DNA of 64,000 nt from Symbiodinium natans (Eukaryota > Sar > Dinophyceae > Suessiales > Symbiodiniaceae). Below, one piece after another: positions 14,101 to 26,100 of this stretch. The translations under genes and the position numbers were made by a program. Numbering within the stretch: position 1 is the first letter of the stretch; each line of letters opens with the position of its first letter. The notes below the pieces were generated by a model. It saw nothing but the letters and a program-made list of their open reading frames with translations, did no database searches and was not told the DNA's origin. The stretch covers positions 232,548 through 296,547 of the forward strand of contig CAJNDS010002744.1 of the NCBI GenBank assembly GCA_905221605.1, given 5' to 3'.

Positions 14101-17100
14101 TGTCCAAACCCTGGTGCCCTGAACCATCCCTACAATATCCTACACCCCCCCATACATAGACCTTTTTTGGCGGGCTTGGGATCAGGGCTTTCATTGGGTT
14201 CTCTGCCCGGATCCAGTTCGGAATCCCCCTTGGCGCAAGCTGTCTGACACCACGAAGCTGAAGAAACCGTAGCGTGTCCCTGCCGCAGAGCAAACAGAGA
14301 GGCCCTGCCGAGCTCCTCGCGGCCCGGGCCGCCAGCTTGGCCCGCCACTTACCAATTTACTCCAGGCTTCGTATCTCGGGTGGTGTCAGTAGAACTAAGT
14401 CCTGGGTCGTTTTGGCACTTCGTGGGGTACAGGTAAAGGCCGAAGACTCTTCAGCGCTTGAGCTACACAAGCACCCGAAATAGGATCCGGTCCGAATCCC
14501 GAAGACTTGTTTTGCACTAGAAAACCGCGGAGTTGTTGAGCTCCTGGCATTTTTTACCGCAAATCTTACATCCCCGCTGCAGGATTCCAGCTCCTCAGAC
14601 CCGAAAGCGCCATAGAGCCGTAGTCCACCCACATCACCAACCACCAAAGCGCAAACCGACCCCCGAACTCCTCTGACCCTCAAAAACGCCCCACACCGTA
14701 ACCCTAACCCAACCCCTAAGCTCTCCAGGTTCTTCGAGTCTACCTTGACGGCCCAGGCTCGCGTATTCGGGAAGGAGATGTTTATTGGGCAGGTCCATTT
14801 TTTTATGGGAGTTCAGGGTGGCCTACTTGGGTCGGGGTTGAGGTCTTAGTCTTTCGTGCCATAAAAAAGCAAGCTTGCCGAGCTGCCAGAACAGCGATTG
14901 GGTTTCGCTTCGCTATCGCTTCGCAGTGCATGCGCTTAATTATGGCACACGACCCACGCCATCAGAGGGTTGAAAGCGGCACAAGGACCCGAAATGCAAG
15001 ACACAAATCCTATAGCAACCTCCAACCCCACGCCTGTTCAGGTTCGGGCGGCGCAGTGGAGGCAGCAATCTTGAGCCAGGCAGATGCCAGCCGGTCAGTC
15101 TCCCTCCTATAGCTTCGGATGGTCTATGATGGTTGGGGCATCAGGATTGCAAGTGTAGGAGCACTGCATGAGAGTGGGAAATCTCCACTGATGGTCTTTT
15201 GCAGGATGTGGTGCGTCGGGAGGTGCTCTTACTCAGGTCTCTCCAGTTGCTATCCGCGGCGGCACTCAAGATTGTTTGCAACACAGCTAGTGTCAAAGAT
15301 GAGGTCGAGAACGTACGGCCTCTGAAATTGAAGCCGAAATTCGGTTAAACTCGCAAGCCCCAACCGCAAATCGCCCGAAAGCTTCAACTCCTGGACCCCC
15401 CCTGAACCCCAGAATCGCCATAATCCCTGTAGAACCCAATCCTCAAACCCAACACGCCCGACAACCCAAGCCCCGAAGCCTTCGCTGCAGGTGGCGAAGC
15501 TCCTGGAGCAGATCAGCCTTGTAGAGGGCCAGGCCGTCCTCCCTTCTCCGGCTGCCGTTTTGAGGAGTCTTGTGGCTATAAAGTGTAGGATTTAGTGGCT
15601 TAAGGTGGGACGTGCAAGCCCGACAATGCCTATAGGCCCTGAGCCCGAAGCCTTTGCCAGGGCGCGGTACCTTTCGCAAGTTCGATCACAGAGCCCCTCG
15701 AGGCGCGCCTGTGCTCTCTCGCAGTTGACGAAATGCCCACGCTCACACTCAACTCAACGATTCGTCATTTGACACCCTCGACTTCCCAGACCTCAAAACA
15801 GCCTGAAATCCTGAATCCACAGGTGGACTGGGATCTTGGTGCATTCGGACGTCTCAGATCCAGGACCCCAGCTCCGACAGGGTGTTTGTTTAAGCGCTTG
15901 AATCAAGGGTCAAGGCTCAGGTTTTGGGTTTCGAGTCTTCGAGTCTTCGAGTCTTCGAGTCTTCGAGGCCTCGCCCCCCAAGACTCATCTTCGTAGAACA
16001 GTCGGACTGCAACGCGGCTGCAGCCTCTGAAGCTTCAAATCTCCAACCGCGGCTAGGAAGCTGGATCTCAGTGGCATCAAGCAGATGGCAGCTGCAACGC
16101 CAGGCGGGGGGGTCGAGAAGCATCAGATTGGCGTTGACGGGTTGAGTGGGGATTTTGGGGTCGCTCTGGGGTCGACAGATGTTGGCTTCCGCCGACTTTT
16201 GCCGACTTCGCCTTCAGATTGATTTGGTGGCTTTTGGCCAGCCTCCAGCCGCGGAGTCGCAAAGTATACGTGGACAGGATGGACATTTCGAGGAGCTGCT
16301 GTAACTTGTGCATTTGTTGCAGAGTAGGGGTCTCTGTGTCAGAGCGGTCAGGTGAGAGTTCTCCATCCCCTGAGGCACCGCGATTATCTGGAACTTTTGC
16401 GTTTGGGGCTTTTTTCAGGTTTTGGGCTGAATAGCTTGGGCACAGAAGGATTGCATGGTCAGTCAGCTCAGTTTTGCATTCAGATCGCCTCCATCAGATG
16501 GACTCGAGACTCAGAGTTGAATTCTTGGGCTTAAGTAGGTTGCAAACGTTTTCGGGATCTCGCCGAAGCCAGCTCCATCCGCTTAGGAAACGCACCTTTG
16601 GCACACTTGCTATGTGCTCGAGCAGAGTCAGTTTCCAGGTGTCAGGAGCGAGCCCATCTGAACTCATCCGAGCCCGTTTTGAGGCTCTGCAAAATGGCCA
16701 GTTGCAGCACCTCAGCCTTGGCAAGCTGCGCCAGCTGCGAGCATCGGGCGTTCCTGGGCTGCTAACATGCAAGGCCTTCTACTGTACCGACTTCAACCAA
16801 ATCACTTTTGCAACTTCCGGCTCTGCCCTGCACTCACCTTCGGAAGAGTGCTTTCTGTGAGGGCAGAGGGGGCTCCGCGGGGCTCAGGTGCTATCGGAGG
16901 CAGCCTTTTGCGCCATGCTCCTGCGGCTCACCCAGGCCCTCGGTGTGTCTCTGATGCCGGTCAAGGTACTCGTGCTCTCAGCGACTCAGGGTCTCGCCAT
17001 TCTCCATCATTCTTCTGGTTGGGAGGAAGTGAGGAACGAGGGATCGGTCCCTTTGGGGCTTAGAGGGCCACTTGGGGCTACAGTTTAGGCACCTCATGTC

Positions 17101-20100
17101 GGCTCTGCTGAGTTTTGGAGGCCGAAGTCGGCCGCGCCCCGTCCTCGTTTCCTCGTTGCCGCGGTGTTTGGTTGCCGATTTCTGTGCTTGGAATAGTGTT
17201 CGGCGGGCTCATCGGGCTTTTAGACTTCAGGATTGCAGGCGCTTCTCACGTAGAAGGGGCTGCGAAAGGATGTGAAGGAAAGTTGAAGTACGAGTTCTAC
17301 GCTGCGTTCAGAGCCTTGAACTTGAGGACTTGTGATCACCAGTCTTTCGGTTCTCGTTGGGCCGCAGTTCCCTTTCCCCCCACACAAGCTATCACAAGCT
17401 CCTCGACAGCCCCAAGCCTCCCAAACCTCGCAAACCTTGCACCCTAAAGCCAAAACCTTCAGCCCAATCCTACATGAGGGCCTGAACGACGTTCACGTCG
17501 ACGCAGTCGAGTTTCAGCATGCCGTACGTGTGGCGAAGGGGCAGTGGACCGGGCATTGTTCTGTCAACGGAGTCCGGGTTTAGAGTGTAGGGCTTGCTTG
17601 TAGTTGGTTTGGGGTGATTCGGATTCACGACCTCCACCCGAAAGCCCCGCCAGTCGACGGCATCGGACTTCGACACGGGCCCAACCCAAAAAGGGGACCA
17701 TGATGTCACAATATGTCACATGATGCCATGATGTAGAGAACCGGCAGGTGAAAGATTGATGCCTGGATTGAGGGCTCGCTGCGGTTCAGGTTAGATGTGG
17801 AGTTGAGGGTCAAGGTTTCGGGTTTCGTTTGGGCTTCGTAACACTTCAGGAAAGTTAAGCGGCTTAGGCCTGGCACAGGGAATCGTGGCTTGTGTTCAGA
17901 TTTAAGAATTCGGGTTTCCGGTTTAGGGTCGGTAGCAAGCTTTGACACGAATCATCGGGATGATGCGCTTTTTTGGGACTGCTTTAGGGCCTCAGGCCCC
18001 CGAAGCCCTTACGCAGTGTCGCACCAGGCAGAGCCCGTGGGCGTGCTCCATGGGCGAGTCCGGCTGGATTCTTCGTACTGTTTCTTCTGTGCAGAGCTGG
18101 GGATGCGCATCTGGGGATGAAGATTTCGGAAGGCCGCCGGCCAGATTGCTGTAGGCTAGACAATTCTTGAAAGCTGTTGGGTTCTGGGATGCTTGTGCTT
18201 TGGCTTTGGGAAGCATGGCCATCTCCATGAAATCGGCAACTTCGGCTTCTTGTTCTCACGAAGCTGTTGCGGTCGGACAACAGATTCCGAGGACTGGGTG
18301 GAATCCTCCAGCCCCACGCCGCCCTCTCAACAACAAAGCAACACAGAAGAAGAAGAAGAAGAAGAAGAAGAAGAAGAAGAAGAAGAAGAAGAAGAAGAAG
18401 AAGAAGAGGGATGCCTCATCCGCCAGGTCCCGGTGTGTGCGCTGCCGCGCTCTGCTTGCTCCGTCGGGCTGGGACTGCTCGGGAGGCTCCATTCGAAGTG
18501 CCTTTGGGGGTTTCTTCGGTTTTCGAGGCAGAGGCCTCTGAGCTTGGAGATGTAGGGATGGCGCACATCCCTGTCCCGAAACTTATGCCCTGAACCTGAA
18601 GCTGAGCCCTTGCCCCGACCACCCAGCTCCCGAATCCAGCAACGTGGACGCCAGGTGCCCCAGATCGCGGAGAAGCTGATCCAAGTTGCATCCCGGAGCA
18701 TCCGGACAGCACAGTAGGGTTGACAAGGAAGGGAAGACCGAGACTGCCATTCACAACTGACACAACACTGAGGCCAACTGGTCAACTTGTGCAGTGGCGT
18801 TGTGTATGGGCTCCCACGGCTACTTCTACTAGGACCTCTCTTCCACGCCCCAGCACCGGCATCATGTACCCCTCCAAGGCAACTGTGGGGAGAGTGTTGA
18901 CATGTGTTGACTTTGGTTACATGGTGTAGCGCCTGGGGTTCGGCGCATCGTAAGACACCGTGAGGGTAGGGCTGGACCCCAAGAAGCCTTGGAAGCTTCG
19001 AGGCACGAGCTTGGTGTCTGCGCTGGCCATCATCTTGCGCCCATGCATGTGAATATCAGAGGGCCTGTTTAGCCCTGAAGGCTAAGCCCACTTCGATTTT
19101 CGACTCTGAGGTTGAAGGTCTAGGCTCGGGGGCGGCCCAAACTGGGAAGGAGCTGTCAGCCACGTTTGTGGGCTAATGGGCATGTGAGCTCATGTATCAT
19201 TCTCATGAAGTCTATGGATGCAGGAGGATTGATTGTCCGGTGATGCTGCATTCTCCGTGGATTCGAAACATTCTCACGCACCAGGTACTTCAAGCTTCAG
19301 CCATCAGATGAGAAGGCAGGATCGGATCGAATCGAATAGCTGCATCGGTCGCTATCTGCGTCGTCACTGCTGACCCGTGTCCATACGGTCATGTATCATT
19401 CTGAACGCCTCGCCTCCCCTGCAACGTGGAATTCACGAAATAGCTAGTGACTACCCTACCTGGAAAAAGGAGTTTGATCAGGGTCTGCGTACGGCGCCGG
19501 AGGATACCAACATGAGGTTGAGGCTGAGGGTTTTCACTAGAGCCCGCAAAAGTCATCAAAGCTTGAGCCCTCAAGCCTCGAGAAACTCGAGAACCTTGGA
19601 ACGGGAGTCCCGGCAGCACTGGCCTAAGGTGGCTGCGCATGCGCCGAAGCTCGTGGCTCTTCTCGGAGAGGCACGTGTGGCTTCATTATCTTGTGGTCAA
19701 GCTGCAAGATCTTACACCCTCGACATCCCTCAACACTTTGAGCGCTACGCCTTCTTCGGTAAGACTAGTTCTGCTAGCAACCCCCCTCGCCCCAAACCCT
19801 GAACCCCGAAGCAGGCTGAGGAAGCGCCGCAGAACCCGTCCTCGGACAGGCGCAGCTCTTGGGGCTCTTGGGACTCTTGGGACTCAGGGGCTTACAAGGT
19901 GTTGTATCGAACTCTTGAATTCGGGCAACGCTCACAAGAAACAGGATGGTTTCAGTTTAGGGTTAAGGTTGTCCTTCCTGTGCTGCCTTCAGTTGCTGCA
20001 CACTGCTACCTGGACAAATGCTTTCCAGTGTTTTGTTGGGCTCGCTTTAAACTTCAAAGTTTCCCGCGCTTGGCGTCGCATGACTTCCATCTGCCGCAGC

Positions 20101-23100
20101 GTTTCCATGTGTCGCATCATCCGGAACAGGCAGCAACCTCCCTGTGCTAAACTGCGCCAAACTCTGAACCCTACACTCGTGCATACCGAAGGCCTTAAAC
20201 CCCTTGTTCTTCAGGGCACGGGCAAGAGAGCCATCCCTCCTTCTACCGGACCAGGCGGCGCGGATGCCTTGCACTGGCCTCATGCCTGCGGAAGTCTCAG
20301 ACCTCTTGCGGGATGGCCAATGTGCTGGATCTTGCGGGTTGTCCGGAAGCCAGGTGGCTGTGAAGACACGAGACAAAGCGCAAGGAGTGGTACTACAGTG
20401 CGCGATGACGTCCGTTCTCTCGAGGACAAGCCATTCCTTGTTACGGCCAAGGTCCACGGAGCTGGCCAAGAGGGCTACGGCTGTGATTCCCACCGCCCTG
20501 CTCTCACACCGTTGGGAGAAGCTTCGGACGGTTAAAAGTTAAGAGATGATAGAGATGTCTTGTCTAGCTGTATTGTTGCCCTAGACCCCGGGGCTCAGGG
20601 CGCATCCATCACGAAGACCATCTGCCTTCCCTGACGGCCCTGCAAGCACTCCTATACTCCAACTGACAGTGGGTTTGGAGGCGTTTCTGGAATACTGCGC
20701 ATGCCAGCGGAGATGCAAGCATGCTCTGGAAAACCCTTGCGCCTTTGTGCCATAGCACCCCAAAGACTTGAACCCCTTCAACTTTGGACGCCACCACCCA
20801 AAGCACCCTCCATAGCCCTTAATCCCAAGTAGCCTTCTAGGCCTCAACTCAAGCGCCTGGATCCCCAAACGCCCAAAACCCTCAACTCCTAAATCCACAA
20901 CAATCCCCAACACCCTCTTAAGGGAGAGCCGACCGTTCTGGCCGATCCGTGAGGTTCGCGACCTGCTGCGCAACGCTGGCACGGAGGACGTCTCGGCACC
21001 CTCCCCAGTGCACATGGGCCTTCTTGGCTGTTTGGAGATGTTTGCATTTGGATTGGGTCTTGGCGTTTTGAAGCCTCAGTCAAAGATGAATGTGAGGCTG
21101 AGGGTTTCCTAGGGTTCTGGTTTTGGTTAAAAGGTCGGTATGGCATCCTTGACCCCAGAAGACGATATTATAAGAGCCTTCCGTTGTCCATACGTACTTC
21201 AAAAGATAAGACGTAGCTTAGCTTTGTAGACCATAGTCGAGGTCTCTGCACTTCGGGTTCTGGGCGGGGTCCGCCGCTGCTCGAGCTACCACATGCAGGC
21301 GAGACGCGCTTTTTGGGTCGGGGCTGATTGGCTTCATCTGCCGGCTCAGAATTTGAGCTGCTTAGTGGGCTTCTGGGCCACGCGAAGCTACCCCACGCAG
21401 GTTGTGTCCACAAGCTCGGGCGCAGCCATTGTGGCATCGGCCTCGGGCCCCTCAGACAATCTTCTTCAAAGCCGAACTTTCAACTTTGGGAAGCTCAAGC
21501 CCTGAGACCACCAACCTCAGGTTTAGAGCTGCATGTTGTGCGCCTTGTCTAGTATGTGAGCCAGACATGATGCCCTGTAAGAGCCTGGCCCTTCACTCCC
21601 AGCCCAGCAAATTTCCCCGAGGTGGGCGCCGATGAGCGCTCGGCCACGCTGCTGACCCAGCAGGGCCGCGGACTCAAACAACAAAAGTGCATCTAGTGGT
21701 TCTAGTGGTTCTGTGACAGGACGTTTTGGGTTTAGGCCGGCGGGAGGAACATCTTGCGGCTTCGAGACTTGAGAAAGGGTTTGGGACCTTCTGGAAGGGA
21801 TGCAGAGTTGTGGAGTTGCATGGCTTTTCAAAGAACGGTTCCCGGCGGAAAACGAGGTGGGCCCAGACCCAAAGCCACAAAAACGAAACGGGCCGCAAAT
21901 GGCAGGCGAGACCAAGTCCCTGACCCGGCTCGCCTGGTCGGCGATCGAGGCCTCGGATTCGGCTTCGGTTCTTTAAGTTCTTTATCCTTCTTTGTTTGGT
22001 ATTTCGGGTCTGTTTATGCGAAGGGCTGCGGATTGTCCTGCAGGCTCGAAAGTTTTGCTGTGGAAGGGTATCGCCCAATCAGTGCCGACGAGCTGTCGTT
22101 GACTAAATCCCGAGCAATCCCGACTGAGACGAGGAGTATCAGCGATGATCAGCGGGCATTCGGTTCCAAGCTCCCGGACCATCTCTGCACTTCATAAGGG
22201 CTTGGAGTCCTAGTCTAGTACTGTGCATCCTGACACCTCTGAAGTGAAGGCCGAAGGCCACCTGCCACCTCTCAAGCGGAGCCAAGCGGAAAGCAAGAAG
22301 CGAAGGGCCACCACGGCACTTGGCCGGTGGATTGGCAGGACGAGCAGATCCTCGCACGCCCGTCAGACTTGGGAGGGGCAAATGTTGGCTGAGTTTTCGG
22401 GCTGGTGTTTCGAGTTTAGGGCCTGAAGCTTGTGTAGATGTGTGTAGTGTGTCGAACAAGGTCGAGGAGTTGATACCAGAACCGTCTGCCTCGGGAGCAC
22501 GACTCTGTAGCTACACAATTTCAAAAACTGACCGCAAACAGGCACGTGCGGAGGGCTTTGCACCTAGCAAAGTTGCCTGAATCTTACCAGAGTCGTCCAC
22601 GGCTGAACTTTATTGTGCTCCCAGAAGCCCTTTTTCACCCCTCCCCGAAGAGTCCCGCAGGCCTTGCTTCGACGCGCCCTGCAACAGCGCCTGCGCGAGG
22701 CGTTTTTTTTTCTTTCCGCCGGGGTGGGCCCAGGGGCGGTGGGCCTGCGGATGTATACGACGCATATTCAGGGTTTTGCTTATTGACAATGAAGTAAGAT
22801 ATACAGAGGTGTGATAAAACGTGCGGGTTTGTCGTTTCGTTGCCGGCCAAAGCGATTGTCAATGTGGGCCTTCAGGCAATCCCAGACTGAAAAGAAACTC
22901 GTACTTGCACCGGATTGCTTCCAACCATGTATTCTGCGTTCGACTCGCAACTAAACATCGACTCGACCATCGAAACTACACAGCTGCCCTGAACCAGGGA
23001 GCCATGCATGCCGGCGAAGGTGGGAAGTGCCGCTGCAGTCCGGAGTAGACGCCGAATTCAGCTGAGTCTAGAGGGTTTGGTGCCCTTGCATCTATTCCAG

Positions 23101-26100
23101 TCCAAGATGTGGTGGCCAGGAAGGTTGGCTCCAGAGTCTGCAATGTAGTTTCGCATCACTGATCCAACAGGTGGTTTAGGGATCCATGCCTCTGGCAGCG
23201 CAGAACTTGGCTCGAGGTTTCGGCTGAGGGCCAACCCTTCTAAACTAGGCTGAAATCGTACAATCCTCAACGCCGCAAGCGATCAGGAACCGTCATCCCT
23301 CATCATTTCACACGAAAATGGTCTGTGTGTGGAAGGGGCTTGCGGAAGCAAGTGGAACAGCATCCCCCGCGGAAGATACGCGAAGCTACCTTTCGAGCTG
23401 TGGACGGTCGGCAGAAGCCATTGCTTTCGTCATCGAATAAAAGCCGCCACTCAAGCAAGATGCTTGAGTTCATCTGACTGAGCCTCAAGACCCTCTCCAC
23501 ATCCTGAGCCCACGCCTCAGACTCAAATCTAGCAGGGCCCGGCCCACCGCTGGAGCTCCTCCGTGCAACGGCAGCTGCCCGGGTGCCCAGCTGGGCACAC
23601 TGTAGAGAAGAGAGGCCTCGACTCCTGTACATTCAAAGTTGCACCTGGAGCGTCAACCTACAAGCCCTAAAAAGTTGCGGCCACTGCGGTTTGAAACAGA
23701 GAGGCCTTGCACGGTTCCGGATGCTGGGACGCAGCGCTGCTGGCCGAGGCTGGCGCACACAACATCTTTTGTGTGTGCAGGGTTTGTGACTTCAAGCTGC
23801 GAAACCGAAAACCTCATAGCCCGACACAGATGAGCCCTCAACTGGACTTTCAAGCGTTGGAGCTTGGTGTGCTGCCGTGCTGAACTGCAGTCCAGTACTG
23901 TGTCTGTCTGTTGTGGTGGGTCTGAGCGGAGTCTATGCCCCGACTGAAACTCGAATCCCCTCGCTTTAAACCCTCAGCCGCAAAGCACGGATGCCCAAGC
24001 AGCTTTAAACGCCTCAGCCCCCACGTGGCCCCAAGCCCGTGCCCTGCGCCCCTGGCTCGTGAGAGGTGGTCCGGACGTTGGACCGGCTCGCACCCAACCA
24101 GAAGCCACCTCCCAGTACGCCCCGGGCATTCTGTTGTTTGGGCTTTTGGGGCTATTGGGGGCCTTTGGGGCTTTTGTGGTCTGTTGAAACCGTCTCGAGG
24201 ACGTCCCAAAGTTGAGCCTTCCCGGCCGTTGGGCAGAACGTGAGACCTGAGAAGCCCTAAGCACCTAAGCCTAAACTGTGGACCCGAAGGGTTTTAGCAG
24301 AAGGAAGACGGAGCTGCCGCAGGGGGCAGAGACCCCACACTCATCCAAAGACATGCCGAGTAAGCCCTTTTTGAGCTTTGTAAAGTCTATCCCTCTACAT
24401 TGTCATTGTCCCTAAAACCCAAACGCCTAAACTCCAGTGAGCCGCAAACCCCTTTTCTGAGTTCCTATCTAGCAGCAGGGCATTGCAGCAGTGTGAGCTG
24501 ATCACTCTTGCAACGATTCCTCAAAGGAGCAGTTCTTTTCCTGAGATGTGGTGCACGCTGCGAGATCTAATGTGCGGAAGTTGCTGAAACAAGTTCCTCA
24601 TCATCCAAGCATCCCCCTTACACACTGACGTTTCTCAAAACCTGAAAGCCTCGAAACATCAAACCCCTTGGCAATGGGCACCCCCCCCTTTTCCCCCCCT
24701 CCCCCCCCCGCCAAGGAGCCCACAATAGCAAGCCCGGGAGCCCTAAAGCCCTCAAAGCCCTGGGTCCTCAGCCAGAAAGCCCGGAACCCCCTGATTGCTC
24801 TGATGAACCAATATCGACGACCACACCAGCGGGCCAGGTGGTTGCTTCGTGGAGTTGGCGGAACACAGGTGTTTGCTGCTGAGGTGGGGACATGTGGGGA
24901 CAGCTCCGGGCTGCTCGGGTTGGGGGTTGTTTGTGCTTGGTTGGTTCGTTCGATTCATTCCTCAAGTCCCGAAGCCGCCCAAAGCAGGCTCTCCATGGCG
25001 ATGGCTGGCACAGCAAGCGCCGAAGTCGAGCCCAGGAGGATTCTCAGCATGGGTCACATGTTTGCATGTCGGGGTGGCTGTTCGCCAAGCAATTGAAACC
25101 TCAACGCCAAAGCCCTTATCCAGCCCTGAAGCCCTGAAGGCTGAATTTTCACCTTAAACTTAGAACCCTAAAGCCCTATCTTGGTGGTCGGGTTCGGGGA
25201 TTTTGTCGATGTGCTTTTTGCAGGCGTTCAGGGTGCCTCGGCCCCCCAACGGCACAAACCGACAAACCGCCAGAATACCCACAAAAGCCACGAAAAAACC
25301 ACACATCCTAAACCCAATAGCTTGGGTCCCCATGCTTGCACGCTGTGTTCTTGAGACGGACGTGCTTACATACTTGTACTGCCGAATTCCCAAAATCATG
25401 GCAACTTTACACAAACTTGCCTGATTCCTCTTGATCGTGTCAAGGCCAAGGCGTTCAGAGTCTTCAGCCTTCAACCGCAGCCAAAACGCCTCCACCCACC
25501 AACAGTTCGAATGCCATTGAAAGCTCAAAGCCGCATGTATTGAGGAGCCATACTCTGGCAAAGGCATCGTTGCCTCCCGTCTTCATGTCACTAAGCTTCG
25601 GGGAGTTTAGCATGAAAGCACCCCGAAGTCTTGGCCGCTGTGCACGGCTGTGGATTGGGTCTTTGTTCTGCTTCTTGGGGCAGTTCTACTCGTATCTCTA
25701 CTTTTCCAGATTCTAGTTTGCTCCAGTTTGGGCTCGGTCTTTGGATGGGATGAACTAGCAGACACAGGGAGGGCACCCAGCAGCCGTTCGACGAGATAAT
25801 TCCATGCTTTCCGGCTCTTCCCAAGATGTCAGATCACCGGCCCTTCATCACGATGTCAAGCTTCCAGGGTGCTCCTTTGAGTTATGCTTTCAGATTAGCC
25901 GTCTCTTCGGCCGAAGGCCATTCTAAAGAAGCCATGAGCCTCCTCAACGTACCTTCCTGGCCCCAACATCCTTACACCCCTCCTTCCACCTTTTCCACAG
26001 CGAACTCTGAAGTCATCGAAGAAGAGCTCCAAACTCCAAAAACTCGTGCTGCCAGCCGCCTCCGGCGCCGTCTTCACCTCACAGCTGGGCTCCCAAGCTT

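Noticed and set aside
25160-25567. 135-codon minus-strand frame
   Set aside because: No splice or start support, and it lies against the direction of the block. An acceptor-led plus frame (after GCTTTTTGCAG at 25,223) overlaps it.
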